A stretch of 64,000 nt of DNA from Psychrobacillus sp048572895. GTDB taxonomy: Bacteria > Bacillota > Bacilli > Bacillales_A > Planococcaceae. Positions 19,217-26,861 of this stretch are shown here, piece after piece; within the stretch, counting starts at the first letter, position 1; the number at the start of each line of letters is the position of its first letter. The notes beneath the pieces were generated by a model. The model made no database searches. It had not been told where the DNA came from and saw nothing but the letters and a program-made list of their open reading frames with translations. The position numbers and the translations under genes were made by a program. The stretch is from positions 558,001 through 622,000 of the forward strand of contig NZ_CP183878.1 in the NCBI RefSeq assembly GCF_048572895.1, written 5' to 3'.

Positions 19217-19345
19217 GCAAGTAAGTCTATCCCGAGCGCAAGTTACCCAAGAAGAACCGCAAGTAACTCAAGTCAAATCGCTAGTACCACCCCATCGAGA
19301 GCAAGTAACCACCCGTTGACCGCAAGTATCGGACTAATTGCCAAT
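19217..19345. repeat. Phased gcaagta array, block 1 (exact 21-bp period)
   Basis: The heptamer gcaagta (variants gcaagtt, gctagta) starts at 19217, 19238, 19259, 19280, 19301 and 19322: five consecutive spacings of exactly 21 bp. The 14 bp between heptamers vary. The block is preceded by ggaataaaatcccg (19200-19213). Confidence 0.92.
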
Positions 19346-19401
19346 TAAATCGAAATCCTTTTCCGCAGTTTTTACAAATTAATGGAATAAAATCCCGGTC
19401 C

Positions 19402-19520
19402 GCAAGTAAATCCCCCTCGAGCGTAAGTAACCCAAACACGACCGCAAGTAAACACCATCAAACCGCAAGTACCGCCCGATCGAGAGCAAGTAACCAACAA
19501 GTGACCGCAAGTAAATCCTT
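19402..19520. repeat. Phased gcaagta array, block 2 (exact 21-bp period)
   Basis: Heptamers start at 19402, 19423, 19444, 19465, 19486 and 19507, again exactly 21 bp apart. The block is preceded by the same ggaataaaatcccg lead-in (19384-19397) as block 1 and keeps the same order of variants, so the two blocks are direct duplicates about 185 bp apart. Confidence 0.92.
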
Positions 19521-19622
19521 TTGCCCTAGCTTCGACAAAAAAAGAACATAATCAACAGCACAGATTGACGTATTATTTATAAAGCCGATGGTTATAATGA
19601 CATAAGAAATAGCATATTTTAA

Positions 19623-19731
19623 CAAGGATACTGTGAAATACTTCTTGTACATGGGCACCTAAGAAGTATGGAGTAATTGGTGCAACCGACCTGATTAAAC
19701 TTGAGCAAGTGCTCGAGTTAATTGGGTTTTT
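19623..19731 (+). ncRNA. Leader RNA copy A: pseudoknotted hairpin plus terminator
   Basis: A -10-like TATAAT is at 19593-19598. The transcript can form the stem tacttctt/aagaagta (19639-19646 with 19661-19668). Its loop holds GCACC (19655-19659), which can pair with GGTGC at 19679-19683 as a pseudoknot. A terminator follows (arms 19689-19706 and 19711-19727, then TTTTT). A near-identical copy at 22764 also precedes a homologous small gene. The layout suggests a cis-acting attenuator or riboswitch. I could not match it to a named riboswitch class. Confidence 0.65.
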
Positions 19732-19859
19732 ATTATGAGATGGAGGTGACAGGTTGACGCTAATTGCTGTGTAGGCTTATATAACAGAGCAGTAGTTCTC
19801 AACTGTAGCACTTTAGGTAATAACGAAAGAGAAAGATGCACTAATCGGAGTAATTGGTA

Positions 19860-20306
19860 ATGGGTAAAAGTATCGTAATAGATAAAGTGGAACTAGTAGA
19901 AACAACAGGCTTAAAGAAATTAGTAGAAGTACTTCCCTCTATCTTCCCTGGGGAAATCACAGCTCTACTGTTCAATCATAAACAATTGCTGAAAACTAGC
20001 GTAAAACCAATCAAATCGGAGGTGGACACTATTAACAAAAAATATGGCAAACGTATTATAACAGTGACTCAGGAAATGAAAGGTACACCGAGGTCATTTA
20101 TTAAGTTGAATTCGTTTAGATCGATTCTTCAATTGGCAGATGAAAAGGGGCTTCCGGTATTTTTAAATAAGAATATGGAAGAGGGACGTCCCGTATTTTT
20201 TATCGTAGATGGCGATTGTATATATAATTATGAGACTGCGAGTAGAGAGCTAGTACGGAATACTACAATAGATCCAGCCATTAGTAGTGCGTATGCGAAG
20301 AGCTAA
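19860..20306 (+). CDS. Small conserved protein preceding the sensor kinase (paralogue A)
   Basis: This 148-aa protein has no recognised domain. ATG 19860 is preferred over TTG 19854 because GGAG at 19847-19850 lies at better spacing. From about residue 58 (INKKYGKRIITVTQEMKG) to the end it is clearly homologous to the 88-aa product at 22980. The first 57 or so residues have no counterpart in that copy. No signal peptide or membrane segment is seen, so it is probably cytoplasmic. Its end overlaps the kinase start by 20 nt, which indicates translational coupling and a role linked to the two-component system. Function unknown. Confidence 0.75.
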   Translation: MGKSIVIDKVELVETTGLKKLVEVLPSIFPGEITALLFNHKQLLKTSVKPIKSEVDTINKKYGKRIITVTQEMKGTPRSFIKLNSFRSILQLADEKGLPVFLNKNMEEGRPVFFIVDGDCIYNYETASRELVRNTTIDPAISSAYAKS

Positions 20307-21951
20307 TCTTGTTTACCAAATGTTAAAAAAGAGTCCATCAAGTAATTTGAACTTATTATTTCTATACCGCTATATTTCTCTACTATTGACTTCGTTTTTC
20401 TATTTGGTTGGACCTCAGCCTTCGCTTATTTTTAAAGCCGGTGTTGTAGTGTCACTAGGCGTTGTGGCATGGATTTTAACGGATTTACAATTGCGATATT
20501 TGGAGCATACGAAAATAGTGAAAATGATTGTTTTAATAGAGACGCTCGGTGTGACATTGCTGCTCATCCCAACTGGTGGCATTTCAAGCCCATTTATCTG
20601 GTATGCATTGAATCCCATTCTTGTAGCTGCAACCCTTTTAACCCCAAGGTTTAGTTGGGGAACATTAACACTTTACCTTGCAACTGCTACATTTATCGCT
20701 AATAGGAATGATAGCATAATCTTCGTTTTAGCTAACCAATCCTATTTTTATCTCGTCTGTATATTGATCACATTACTTGCTACTTTATTTTCTGGACTAA
20801 CGAAGGAACTACTTCAAGTAAATGGAAAACTAGCGAATACGAATGAAAAATACCAAGAGACATTAGAGCATATCATGTCCCTTTACCATATGTTAGAAAA
20901 CTCTTCTTCCCATAAAAATCCAAAAAAGCTAACAGACGCCATGACGATGACATTGATGAAATGCTTGCAAAAGGATACCGCCTTCTTTTGGGTAACGGAT
21001 CATGCCTTTCAAAATAGCTATACATCAAATGAAACAACAAATAGAAATCTAGAAATGGATTTAACTAACGATTGGAAGCATCTTCGAAAACAAAAGGACG
21101 CTTTTACCCATACGTATCATAACGAACAATATTGGATGAAGGTTATTAGAACAACCGAGTATATAGGAGTAATTGGCGTAAACGCTTCTATTAATACAGA
21201 AGTAAAAAACACATTTTTATTCCACCGCATATTCGAATTTCTCGCAGAGCTAAGTGAAATGATGCTAGAGAGAATTCATATGGATCAAATGATGAGTCAG
21301 CTCTCAATCAGTGAAGAGCAAAATCGAATTGCCAATGAAATACATGATAGTGTGTCACAAAGATTATTTGGAATGGTCTATTCATTGCATAGTTTACAAA
21401 TGAAAAGTCGGAATATTTCAACTGACGAATTAGAGAAGGAATTTGAATTTCTGTCACAGACTGCCAATACGACGATGAAAGAGCTACGAGCATCTATTTA
21501 TCGATTAAGTACGGTTAAAAAAGGAGAAAAACCATTTCTTGTCCTTATCGAAAATTACTTGGTGGAATACGCAAAGTTAAATGACATTCGCATTGTCTAT
21601 GACATTACAGGCAAGGAATCTTCTATTTCAGCAAATACAAAAAATGAACTATATCGCATCATTTGTGAAGCATGTGGGAATGCCGTTCGACACGGTAAGT
21701 GTACACTTATCGAAGTAAAACTAGCTTTGGAGGAAGAGAGAACTTGCTTAGTCATTAAGGATAATGGAATAGGTATTCAGACCAAGACTGTGTCTATGAA
21801 AGAACAAGGAATTGGGTTATCCAATATGCAAAATATTGTACATTCCTTAGGAGGTATATTTGAAATAGGAACCCCTTATAAAATGGGAACTACCATCCAG
21901 ATTGATATTCCACATATAAAAACACATAAAAAACAAGAGGTGTTTGGGTAA
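20287..21951 (+). CDS. Sensor histidine kinase, NarL/LiaS family
   Basis: This 554-aa membrane kinase starts at GTG 20287, with an in-frame ATG at 20293 as an alternative. The N-terminal 170 or so residues hold about five or six membrane segments, with no large extracellular loop. A cytoplasmic linker follows. The dimerisation/phosphoacceptor (HisKA_3) domain has His353 in NEIHDSVSQRLFG. The HATPase domain has an N box (CEACGNAVRHGK), a G1 box (IKDNGIGIQ) and a G2 box (GIGLSNM). It should autophosphorylate and pass phosphate to the regulator encoded next, whose start overlaps this stop by 1 nt. The signal is unknown; an intramembrane sensing mode would fit the short loops. Confidence 0.92.
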   Translation: MRMRRANLVYQMLKKSPSSNLNLLFLYRYISLLLTSFFYLVGPQPSLIFKAGVVVSLGVVAWILTDLQLRYLEHTKIVKMIVLIETLGVTLLLIPTGGISSPFIWYALNPILVAATLLTPRFSWGTLTLYLATATFIANRNDSIIFVLANQSYFYLVCILITLLATLFSGLTKELLQVNGKLANTNEKYQETLEHIMSLYHMLENSSSHKNPKKLTDAMTMTLMKCLQKDTAFFWVTDHAFQNSYTSNETTNRNLEMDLTNDWKHLRKQKDAFTHTYHNEQYWMKVIRTTEYIGVIGVNASINTEVKNTFLFHRIFEFLAELSEMMLERIHMDQMMSQLSISEEQNRIANEIHDSVSQRLFGMVYSLHSLQMKSRNISTDELEKEFEFLSQTANTTMKELRASIYRLSTVKKGEKPFLVLIENYLVEYAKLNDIRIVYDITGKESSISANTKNELYRIICEACGNAVRHGKCTLIEVKLALEEERTCLVIKDNGIGIQTKTVSMKEQGIGLSNMQNIVHSLGGIFEIGTPYKMGTTIQIDIPHIKTHKKQEVFG

Positions 21952-22595
21952 TGACAGTGGTTATAATTGACGATCATCCATTAATTCGAAGAGGGTTGAA
22001 TTCACTATTTTCCTTAAGCGGATCATTGAAAGTGCTTGGAGAAGCTACTAATAGAAGAGAGGCTATCGAAGTGTTAAATGCAGTAAAACCAGAGATAGCA
22101 ATAGTAGATCTTCGTTTAGGAGAGGAATCAGGGCTCGAACTAATAACAGAAGCAATCCGCTTAGGTATTACGAGCAAATTTGTCATACTTACATCCTCCA
22201 CAAACGGCGAAGACTTTAAAAAAGCAAAAGAAATAGGAGTTGCGGGTTATTTGCTGAAGGAAGCACTACCCGAAGAACTATTGCATGCACTGCAAATGAT
22301 CAGGAGAGGTCGTAAATACTACGATCCGACCGTTTTAGATTTAATGATGACAGAGAAAATCCCTGTAGAAGAAAGTGGTCATTTTGAACAGCTCACACCA
22401 AAGGAAAAGGAAATTCTTATCGAGCTCGGCAAAGGACATTCTAACAAGGAAATCTCTAAAACCCTCTATATAACCGAATTCACCGTAAAAAAGCACGTCA
22501 GTCAAGTGTTTGCCAAGCTTGGTCTCGCAGACAGAACCCAAGCCGCTTTATACGCTAATGCTAAAGGCCTCGTCAAATACGTTATAAACTCTTAA
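21951..22595 (+). CDS. Response regulator, NarL/LuxR family
   Basis: This 214-aa protein has a receiver domain with acidic pair IIDDHP, phosphoacceptor Asp53 (AIVDLRLG) and the conserved Lys in YLLKEALP. A LuxR-type helix-turn-helix follows (LTPKEKEILIELGKGHSNKE ... VKKHVSQVFAKLGL). It is translationally coupled to the kinase (ATGA overlap) and is surely its partner. Targets cannot be read from the sequence, though the neighbouring leader RNAs, S-layer gene and polysaccharide locus are candidates. A decayed second copy of its C-terminus is at 23282-23395. Confidence 0.94.
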   Translation: MTVVIIDDHPLIRRGLNSLFSLSGSLKVLGEATNRREAIEVLNAVKPEIAIVDLRLGEESGLELITEAIRLGITSKFVILTSSTNGEDFKKAKEIGVAGYLLKEALPEELLHALQMIRRGRKYYDPTVLDLMMTEKIPVEESGHFEQLTPKEKEILIELGKGHSNKEISKTLYITEFTVKKHVSQVFAKLGLADRTQAALYANAKGLVKYVINS

Positions 22596-22614
22596 GGCGC
22601 CCCTGTGTTGAACC

Positions 22615-22668
22615 GCGTCCCTATGTCAGCCTCAATTGCTCCTCAAATTGTGGCTGACATAGGGACGC
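22615..22668. repeat. 54-bp dispersed inverted repeat, copy 1
   Basis: gcgtccctatgtcagcc at 22615-22631 is exactly complementary to 22652-22668. Copies with the same ends lie at 22902 and 26763. It sits right after the response regulator and could serve as its 3' hairpin. Confidence 0.85.
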
Positions 22669-22716
22669 TTGTTAAATTTCGACATAAATAGACTTTATTC
22701 AGCAGCATAAAACGAC

Positions 22717-22745
22717 TTACTTTTTAGGTAAAACTTGTATATAAT
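22717..22745 (+). promoter_or_regulatory. Possible promoter for leader RNA copy B
   Basis: TATAAT at 22740-22745 has a weak -35 (TTACTT, 22717-22722) at 17 bp. The start of leader copy B follows about 18 bp downstream. Confidence 0.45.
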
Positions 22746-22763
22746 GTGTTTATATAAACATAT

Positions 22764-22875
22764 CAAGGATACTGTGAAATACTTCTTGTAGATGGGCACC
22801 TAAGAAGTGTGGAGTAATTGGTGCAACCGACCTGATTAAACTTGAGCTTAAGCTCGATTTAATTGGGTCTTTTTT
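22764..22875 (+). ncRNA. Leader RNA copy B: pseudoknotted hairpin plus terminator
   Basis: It is near-identical to copy A at 19623. The stem is 22780-22787 with 22802-22809, loop GCACC is 22796-22800 and its partner GGTGC is 22820-22824. The terminator arms are 22830-22848 and 22851-22868, followed by T's. Where the two copies differ, pairing is largely kept: a G-U appears in the aptamer-like stem, and the terminator tip changes sequence on both sides. This supports a selected RNA structure. Confidence 0.65.
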
Positions 22876-22901
22876 ATGAGATGGAAATGACGTTGTGAGC
22901 C

Positions 22902-22955
22902 GCGTCCCTGTGTCAGACTCAATTGTCCCTCAAATTGTGGCTGACACAGGGACGC
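22902..22955. repeat. 54-bp dispersed inverted repeat, copy 2
   Basis: gcgtccctgtgtcag at 22902-22916 is exactly complementary to 22941-22955. It is inserted between leader RNA copy B and the small gene at 22980; copy A of the unit has no such insert. Confidence 0.88.
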
Positions 22956-22979
22956 CTATTAAGGAAACGGGAGGTACTG

Positions 22980-23246
22980 ATGATTAACAAAAGATATGGT
23001 AAACGGATTATTACAGTGACGCAGGAGATGAAAGGTGCACCGAAATCGACTATTATGTTGGATTCGTTTAAATCAATTCTTCAATTAGCTGATGAAAAGG
23101 AACTTCCTATATTTCTAAATAAAAATCCACAAGAAGGGCGGCCAACATTTTTTATAGTGGATGACGATTACTTATATAATTACGAGACTGTGAGTAGAGA
23201 ATTAGTACAGAATACTACAATAGAGCCACCCATTAGTAATATGTAA
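22980..23246 (+). CDS. Small conserved protein, paralogue B
   Basis: This is an 88-aa protein. ATG 22980 is chosen because GGGAGGT lies 5 nt upstream; a longer frame from TTG 22923 would run through the 54-bp repeat and is rejected. It matches the last two thirds of the product of 19860 (KRYGKRIITVTQEMKGAPKS, then LQLADEKELPIFLNK and FFIVDDDYLYNYET). No membrane segment or known domain is visible. Its kinase and most of its regulator have been lost (see 23282). The reading frame is intact, so it may still be made. Function unknown. Confidence 0.72.
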   Translation: MINKRYGKRIITVTQEMKGAPKSTIMLDSFKSILQLADEKELPIFLNKNPQEGRPTFFIVDDDYLYNYETVSRELVQNTTIEPPISNM

Positions 23247-23281
23247 GCGGAGAACAATTCTGGTTTATACATATATAATTT

Positions 23282-23395
23282 CTTGGAAAGGGACATTCCA
23301 AGAAGGAAATCTCTAAGCTTGGTCTGGTAGATAAAACCCAAGCAGCCCTATACACTAACGCAAAAGGTCTCGTCCAATACGTTATAAACTCTTAA
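23282..23395 (+). pseudogene. Response regulator C-terminal remnant with internal deletion
   Basis: In frame this reads LGKGHSKKEISK then LGLVDKTQAALYTNAKGLVQ and ends YVINS, matching the end of the regulator at 21951-22595. Exactly 19 codons (57 bp), the stretch TLYITEFTVKKHVSQVFAK holding the recognition helix, are missing at the K/LGL junction. No start codon or receiver domain remains. It is the tail of a duplicated leader/small gene/kinase/regulator unit. Confidence 0.9.
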
Positions 23396-23397
23396 AA

Positions 23398-23429
23398 GAG
23401 TCATCTGGTCAGTTACAGATGGCTTTTTC
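23398..23429 (+). terminator. Terminator after the decayed duplicate
   Basis: The stem agtcatctg/cagatggct (23399-23407 with 23416-23424) is followed by TTTTT-CTT. Confidence 0.8.
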
Positions 23430-23547
23430 TTGGTGTTTCTTCAGGCACTTATAATCATATGGAAACAAAATTATTTGTGCAATAATACTGCATAATATAC
23501 CACAATATGACAGAGTTTAACCTGAATGGAAATTTTTTTGGAATATT

Positions 23548-23575
23548 TTGTTTTAGAAATATCTTTTTATATGAT
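23548..23575 (+). promoter_or_regulatory. Likely promoter of the S-layer-type gene
   Basis: TTGTTT at 23548-23553 and TATGAT at 23570-23575 are spaced 16 bp. The region is very AT-rich and lies 58 bp before the start codon. Confidence 0.45.
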
Positions 23576-23632
23576 ATAGTTGTCCCTATAGGACATTATT
23601 ATTATAGTTTTAACAAACAAGGAGGAAATTGG

Positions 23633-25618
23633 ATGAAGAATAACAAAAAAGCTTACCAAAAACTATTTAAAGCAGCATTAGCAACATCAGTAGCTGCAGG
23701 AGCAGTGGTAACTGTAGCGCCATTTAATACAGAAGCTGCAGGTTTCTCAGATTTAAAATCGACACATGTACATTATAGTTCAATAATGGATTTAACTGAC
23801 AGAGGTATCCTTAAAGGTTTTAACGATGGTACATTGAAACCGGAAGCTTCCGTTACTCGTGGACAAGCTGCAAAAATTATTGCATTAACATTAGACTTAG
23901 ATACGAAAAACGTTGTGAATCCAAATTTCAAAGATATTAAAACGGACAATGAATACTATGGTCCAATTGCGGCGCTTGTAGCTAAAGGCATTGTAACTGG
24001 TAAAGAAGACGGTACATACGCACCAGGCGAAAAATTAACTCGTAGCCAAATGGCGAAAATTATTACATTAGCATTCGGATTCCAAGAAGGAAAGCTAACA
24101 GATACAAAGTTTAAAGATGTAAAAGCAAATGATTGGTACAATGGATACCTTCAAACTCTATTAGACAATGAAATTACAACTGGAACAACTGCCACTACTT
24201 TTTCTCCATATGCAAATGTGAAACGTGGTCAGATGGCATCATTCGTAGTACGTGCTGAAGCAGCTGCAAAACCTGTAACAGTTATTAGTGTGTCAGATAA
24301 CTCAGTAGAAACTTCAACTGGAACCTACACAATCGCGGAAGATTTGAAAAAAGTATTTAACGCAACAAATGCAGCAGCTCTAAAAAATGCAAATATTAAA
24401 TTCACTGAAAAAGACGGTCAAATCGTTGCAGTGAAATCACTTGAGATTACTGCAGCTGGAACGGAAGCAGCTAATATCGTATTAGACGGAGCAAGTTCTT
24501 CTGTTGCAGGTAGCGTAAAAGTAAATGCTGACTACGTAACAGTTAAAAACCTTACGATCAATGGTGACTTACTTGTTGCAAACGGTGTAAAAAACAGCTT
24601 TCAAGCAGACAAAATTGCAGTAAAAGGTAACACAGAAGTTTCCAACAAAACAACAGGTGTATCTGCAGCAGCATTACCAGTAGCTGCAAAAATCACTTTT
24701 GCAAATTCAACACTAACTAAAGTTGTGTTAAACAAACTAAATGCATCACTAAACCTAACAGGTACTAGTTCCGTAGCTTCTATTGATGTAGATTCAAACG
24801 CTACAGTATCAGCAGACAAAAATATTACTATTCCACGTGTAACTGCTGGAACTGGTGCTAGTGAAGTAACACTAAATGCAGCAACAAAAGATTTCTTAGT
24901 AAATTCTTTAAACTTCGCATTAAATGGTACTGCTAAAATCGAGTCAATCACACTTGTAAAGGCAGATTTAAAACTATCACTAGGCACTAGCTTGGCTATC
25001 GAAAATCTAGTATTACCAGTAGGAAAAACTGCTTCAGATGTAATCAGTAACTTTAATGCAATAAAAGGACAAATTGAAAAAATTGGCGGAGTAGCAAATC
25101 CTGACTCAGCACCAGTAGTAAATCCTGGCACTGGTGGAGGCGGTGGTGGTGTAACTACACCAACAAACCCAAACCCACCAGCTAAAACTGCTCAAGATTT
25201 ATTAGATGATGCGATTCTTGCTGGAATTACAGCTGCTGATACTGCAGACGAAACAATCTCAATCGTACCATCTGGCAGAACTTATACAGTTACTATTGGC
25301 GAAACTACAAAATTACGGAACTTTGTAGGTTTAGCAGATAGCATCTATACAAATTCTAAATCAATCGCTAAACTTCAAGAAGTAACAATTAAGTATGGTA
25401 ACATTACACTAGATAAAGACTTTACGAATGTAACTGATATATCTTTTGGAAATGCTGTAACAGAGGCGTTAAAAGATATTAATGCAGTAATTGATGAAGA
25501 TATTACTGAAGATTCTTCATTAAGCATACTTAAAGGTAAAACGGTAACATTTACTGTTGCTGGAGAATACAATGGAACTAAGGTTGGCGGAACATACACA
25601 TTTGTTTTTGCTAATTAA
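23633..25618 (+). CDS. S-layer-type protein with three SLH domains
   Basis: This 661-aa exported protein starts at ATG 23633, chosen because AAGGAGG lies 8 nt upstream and a textbook signal peptide (ending TEAAG) begins there. Three SLH domains cover about 37-205 (motifs VTRGQAAKI, LTRSQMAKI, VKRGQMASF). A long Thr/Ala/Asn-rich beta region follows with beta-helix-like repeats, then a Gly-rich linker and a C-terminal beta domain. The stretch before the linker (LVLPVGKTASDV ... KIGGVANPDSAPV) matches the protein at 1-3606 (LLLPAGAKAKDI ... KINGVANPDAKPV). It is probably a structural wall-layer protein; no enzyme motif was found. Confidence 0.85.
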   Translation: MKNNKKAYQKLFKAALATSVAAGAVVTVAPFNTEAAGFSDLKSTHVHYSSIMDLTDRGILKGFNDGTLKPEASVTRGQAAKIIALTLDLDTKNVVNPNFKDIKTDNEYYGPIAALVAKGIVTGKEDGTYAPGEKLTRSQMAKIITLAFGFQEGKLTDTKFKDVKANDWYNGYLQTLLDNEITTGTTATTFSPYANVKRGQMASFVVRAEAAAKPVTVISVSDNSVETSTGTYTIAEDLKKVFNATNAAALKNANIKFTEKDGQIVAVKSLEITAAGTEAANIVLDGASSSVAGSVKVNADYVTVKNLTINGDLLVANGVKNSFQADKIAVKGNTEVSNKTTGVSAAALPVAAKITFANSTLTKVVLNKLNASLNLTGTSSVASIDVDSNATVSADKNITIPRVTAGTGASEVTLNAATKDFLVNSLNFALNGTAKIESITLVKADLKLSLGTSLAIENLVLPVGKTASDVISNFNAIKGQIEKIGGVANPDSAPVVNPGTGGGGGGVTTPTNPNPPAKTAQDLLDDAILAGITAADTADETISIVPSGRTYTVTIGETTKLRNFVGLADSIYTNSKSIAKLQEVTIKYGNITLDKDFTNVTDISFGNAVTEALKDINAVIDEDITEDSSLSILKGKTVTFTVAGEYNGTKVGGTYTFVFAN

Positions 25619-25647
25619 GATGTAGAATCAAAATTATCAATGGTTGT

Positions 25648-25681
25648 AACCTATATGTCCAGGTGGCATATAGGTTTTTTC
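25648..25681 (+). terminator. Terminator after the S-layer-type gene
   Basis: A perfect 10-bp stem aacctatatg/catataggtt (25648-25657 with 25667-25676) leads into TTTTTTC. Confidence 0.92.
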
Positions 25682-25731
25682 TTTTAAATAGGCTATGTTT
25701 TATACCGCTATTGTTTTTTAAAAATTTTGTT

Positions 25732-25852
25732 GATTGGAGTGCAAGACGGCGACTCCAGCGGGAACAGCGCGAGCTGAAAGCCCCGCAGGAACGTAGTGAC
25801 GAGGAGATTGAAGCCGTGCCCGCGGAAAGCGTCCGACTGGAACGGAAATCAG
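25732..25852. repeat. High-GC dispersed intergenic element of Bacillaceae type
   Basis: About 120 bp, far richer in G+C than its surroundings, with signature pieces ggcgactccagcgggaac, gagctgaaagccccgcagg and cccgcggaaagcgtccg. From memory, near-identical elements occur between genes in many Bacillaceae and are often miscalled as small genes. The frame across it (25663-25860) has Arg/Glu-rich junk composition and no start signal. Confidence 0.75.
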
Positions 25853-26008
25853 TTGTATAGTTTAACAGGATTTTTAATAGTAATATATTTTTTTGTAGCC
25901 ATCTATAAAACTACACAATCCACCAAATTACCACAATTTTCTATACGAACTACCTAATCTCATGCTAAACTATAGATAATATACTATTTTTAACAAAAGG
26001 AGAATTCC

Positions 26009-26755
26009 ATGAGGAAAAAGAGAAAAAAGCTGAAAATCTTCCTACTGATATCTTTAGTTATTATCCTAGGAGCTGTTGGTTACTTACTATATGAATTTAA
26101 ATTTAAAACATACGATGTAGCAGACGATGAGGTTTCAGAGATTGTGGAAGATCCATATATATTGGAATTACCGGATGGTAGCAAAATCACAATGGACAAA
26201 GATGGCAATGTAGTAGAAGACTATTCTTCAACCCAAACTGCTTCCAATGAGGGCACTTCAACATCTTCAACTGACGGTGGATCATCTGAACAAATAGCAA
26301 CTTCAGGCCAAGGAAGCTCAACAGATTCCAATGATACTTCTACTACAGAAGGATCAGCTGGATCTACAACTACACCAGCTTTATCTGGCAGTACAACAGT
26401 AGAACCAACAGTTGGATCGATAAAAGAAAAGTATATCCCTGCTTTTAGTGCACTTGAAGGTCAAGCAGATGCAAAGATAAACGCATTAATTGGTCGTGCA
26501 AAAACAGAGTACACAAATAAAAAAGCAAATGGGGAAGGTATCGATTTCGGTTACTTCTATAACAAATACATGGCGGCTGCAGAAGGCTTAGAAGCAAATA
26601 CGGATACAATTTTTAACGGAGTTCTAGCTGCGGTGGAAAAAGACTTGGTAGCAAATGGCTTTGATAAGTCCTATGCAAAAAGCTTCAAAGATGAATACGA
26701 AGCTACAAAAAAAGCAAGAAGAGATGGTATTCTTAGTAAAGCACTAGGAAGATAA
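26009..26755 (+). CDS. Membrane-anchored protein with Ser/Thr-rich stalk, unknown function
   Basis: This 248-aa protein starts at ATG 26009, with AAAGGAGA 8 nt upstream. A Lys/Arg-rich start and one membrane segment (about 10-30) make a signal anchor. Next come an acidic stretch with ELPDGSKITMDKDGN, a low-complexity Ser/Thr/Gly linker (about 72-133) and a Lys/Ala-rich, probably helical C-terminal domain of about 110 residues. No catalytic motif was recognised. It is probably outside the membrane and spans part of the wall. It is convergent with the VanZ-like gene across a shared terminator. Confidence 0.75.
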   Translation: MRKKRKKLKIFLLISLVIILGAVGYLLYEFKFKTYDVADDEVSEIVEDPYILELPDGSKITMDKDGNVVEDYSSTQTASNEGTSTSSTDGGSSEQIATSGQGSSTDSNDTSTTEGSAGSTTTPALSGSTTVEPTVGSIKEKYIPAFSALEGQADAKINALIGRAKTEYTNKKANGEGIDFGYFYNKYMAAAEGLEANTDTIFNGVLAAVEKDLVANGFDKSYAKSFKDEYEATKKARRDGILSKALGR

Positions 26756-26762
26756 ATAAGTA

Positions 26763-26816
26763 GCGTCCCTGTGTCAGACTCAATTGCCACTCAAATTGTG
26801 GCTGACACAGGGACGC
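26763..26816. repeat. 54-bp dispersed inverted repeat, copy 3
   Basis: Same ends as the copies at 22615 and 22902, with arms gcgtccctgtgtcag (26763-26777) and its exact complement (26802-26816). It lies between a stop codon and a terminator. Confidence 0.9.
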
Positions 26817-26820
26817 AAGA

Positions 26821-26861
26821 AAAAAATCCGTTAGGACCCATTGGGTACTAACGGATTTTTT
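26821..26861. terminator. Bidirectional terminator between convergent genes
   Basis: A perfect 14-bp stem aaaaaatccgttag/ctaacggatttttt (26821-26834 with 26848-26861) has A and T tracts on both sides. The stop codon of the minus-strand gene lies inside it. Confidence 0.92.

Noticed and set aside
19623..22875. Known riboswitch classes (c-di-GMP, SAM, TPP, FMN, lysine, preQ1, T-box) for the duplicated leaders
   Set aside because: None of the conserved core sequences of these classes, as I know them, is present; identity left open.
25663..25860. 65-aa ORF starting in a terminator
   Set aside because: Most of it is the high-GC dispersed element; it starts within the S-layer gene terminator and lacks a ribosome binding site.
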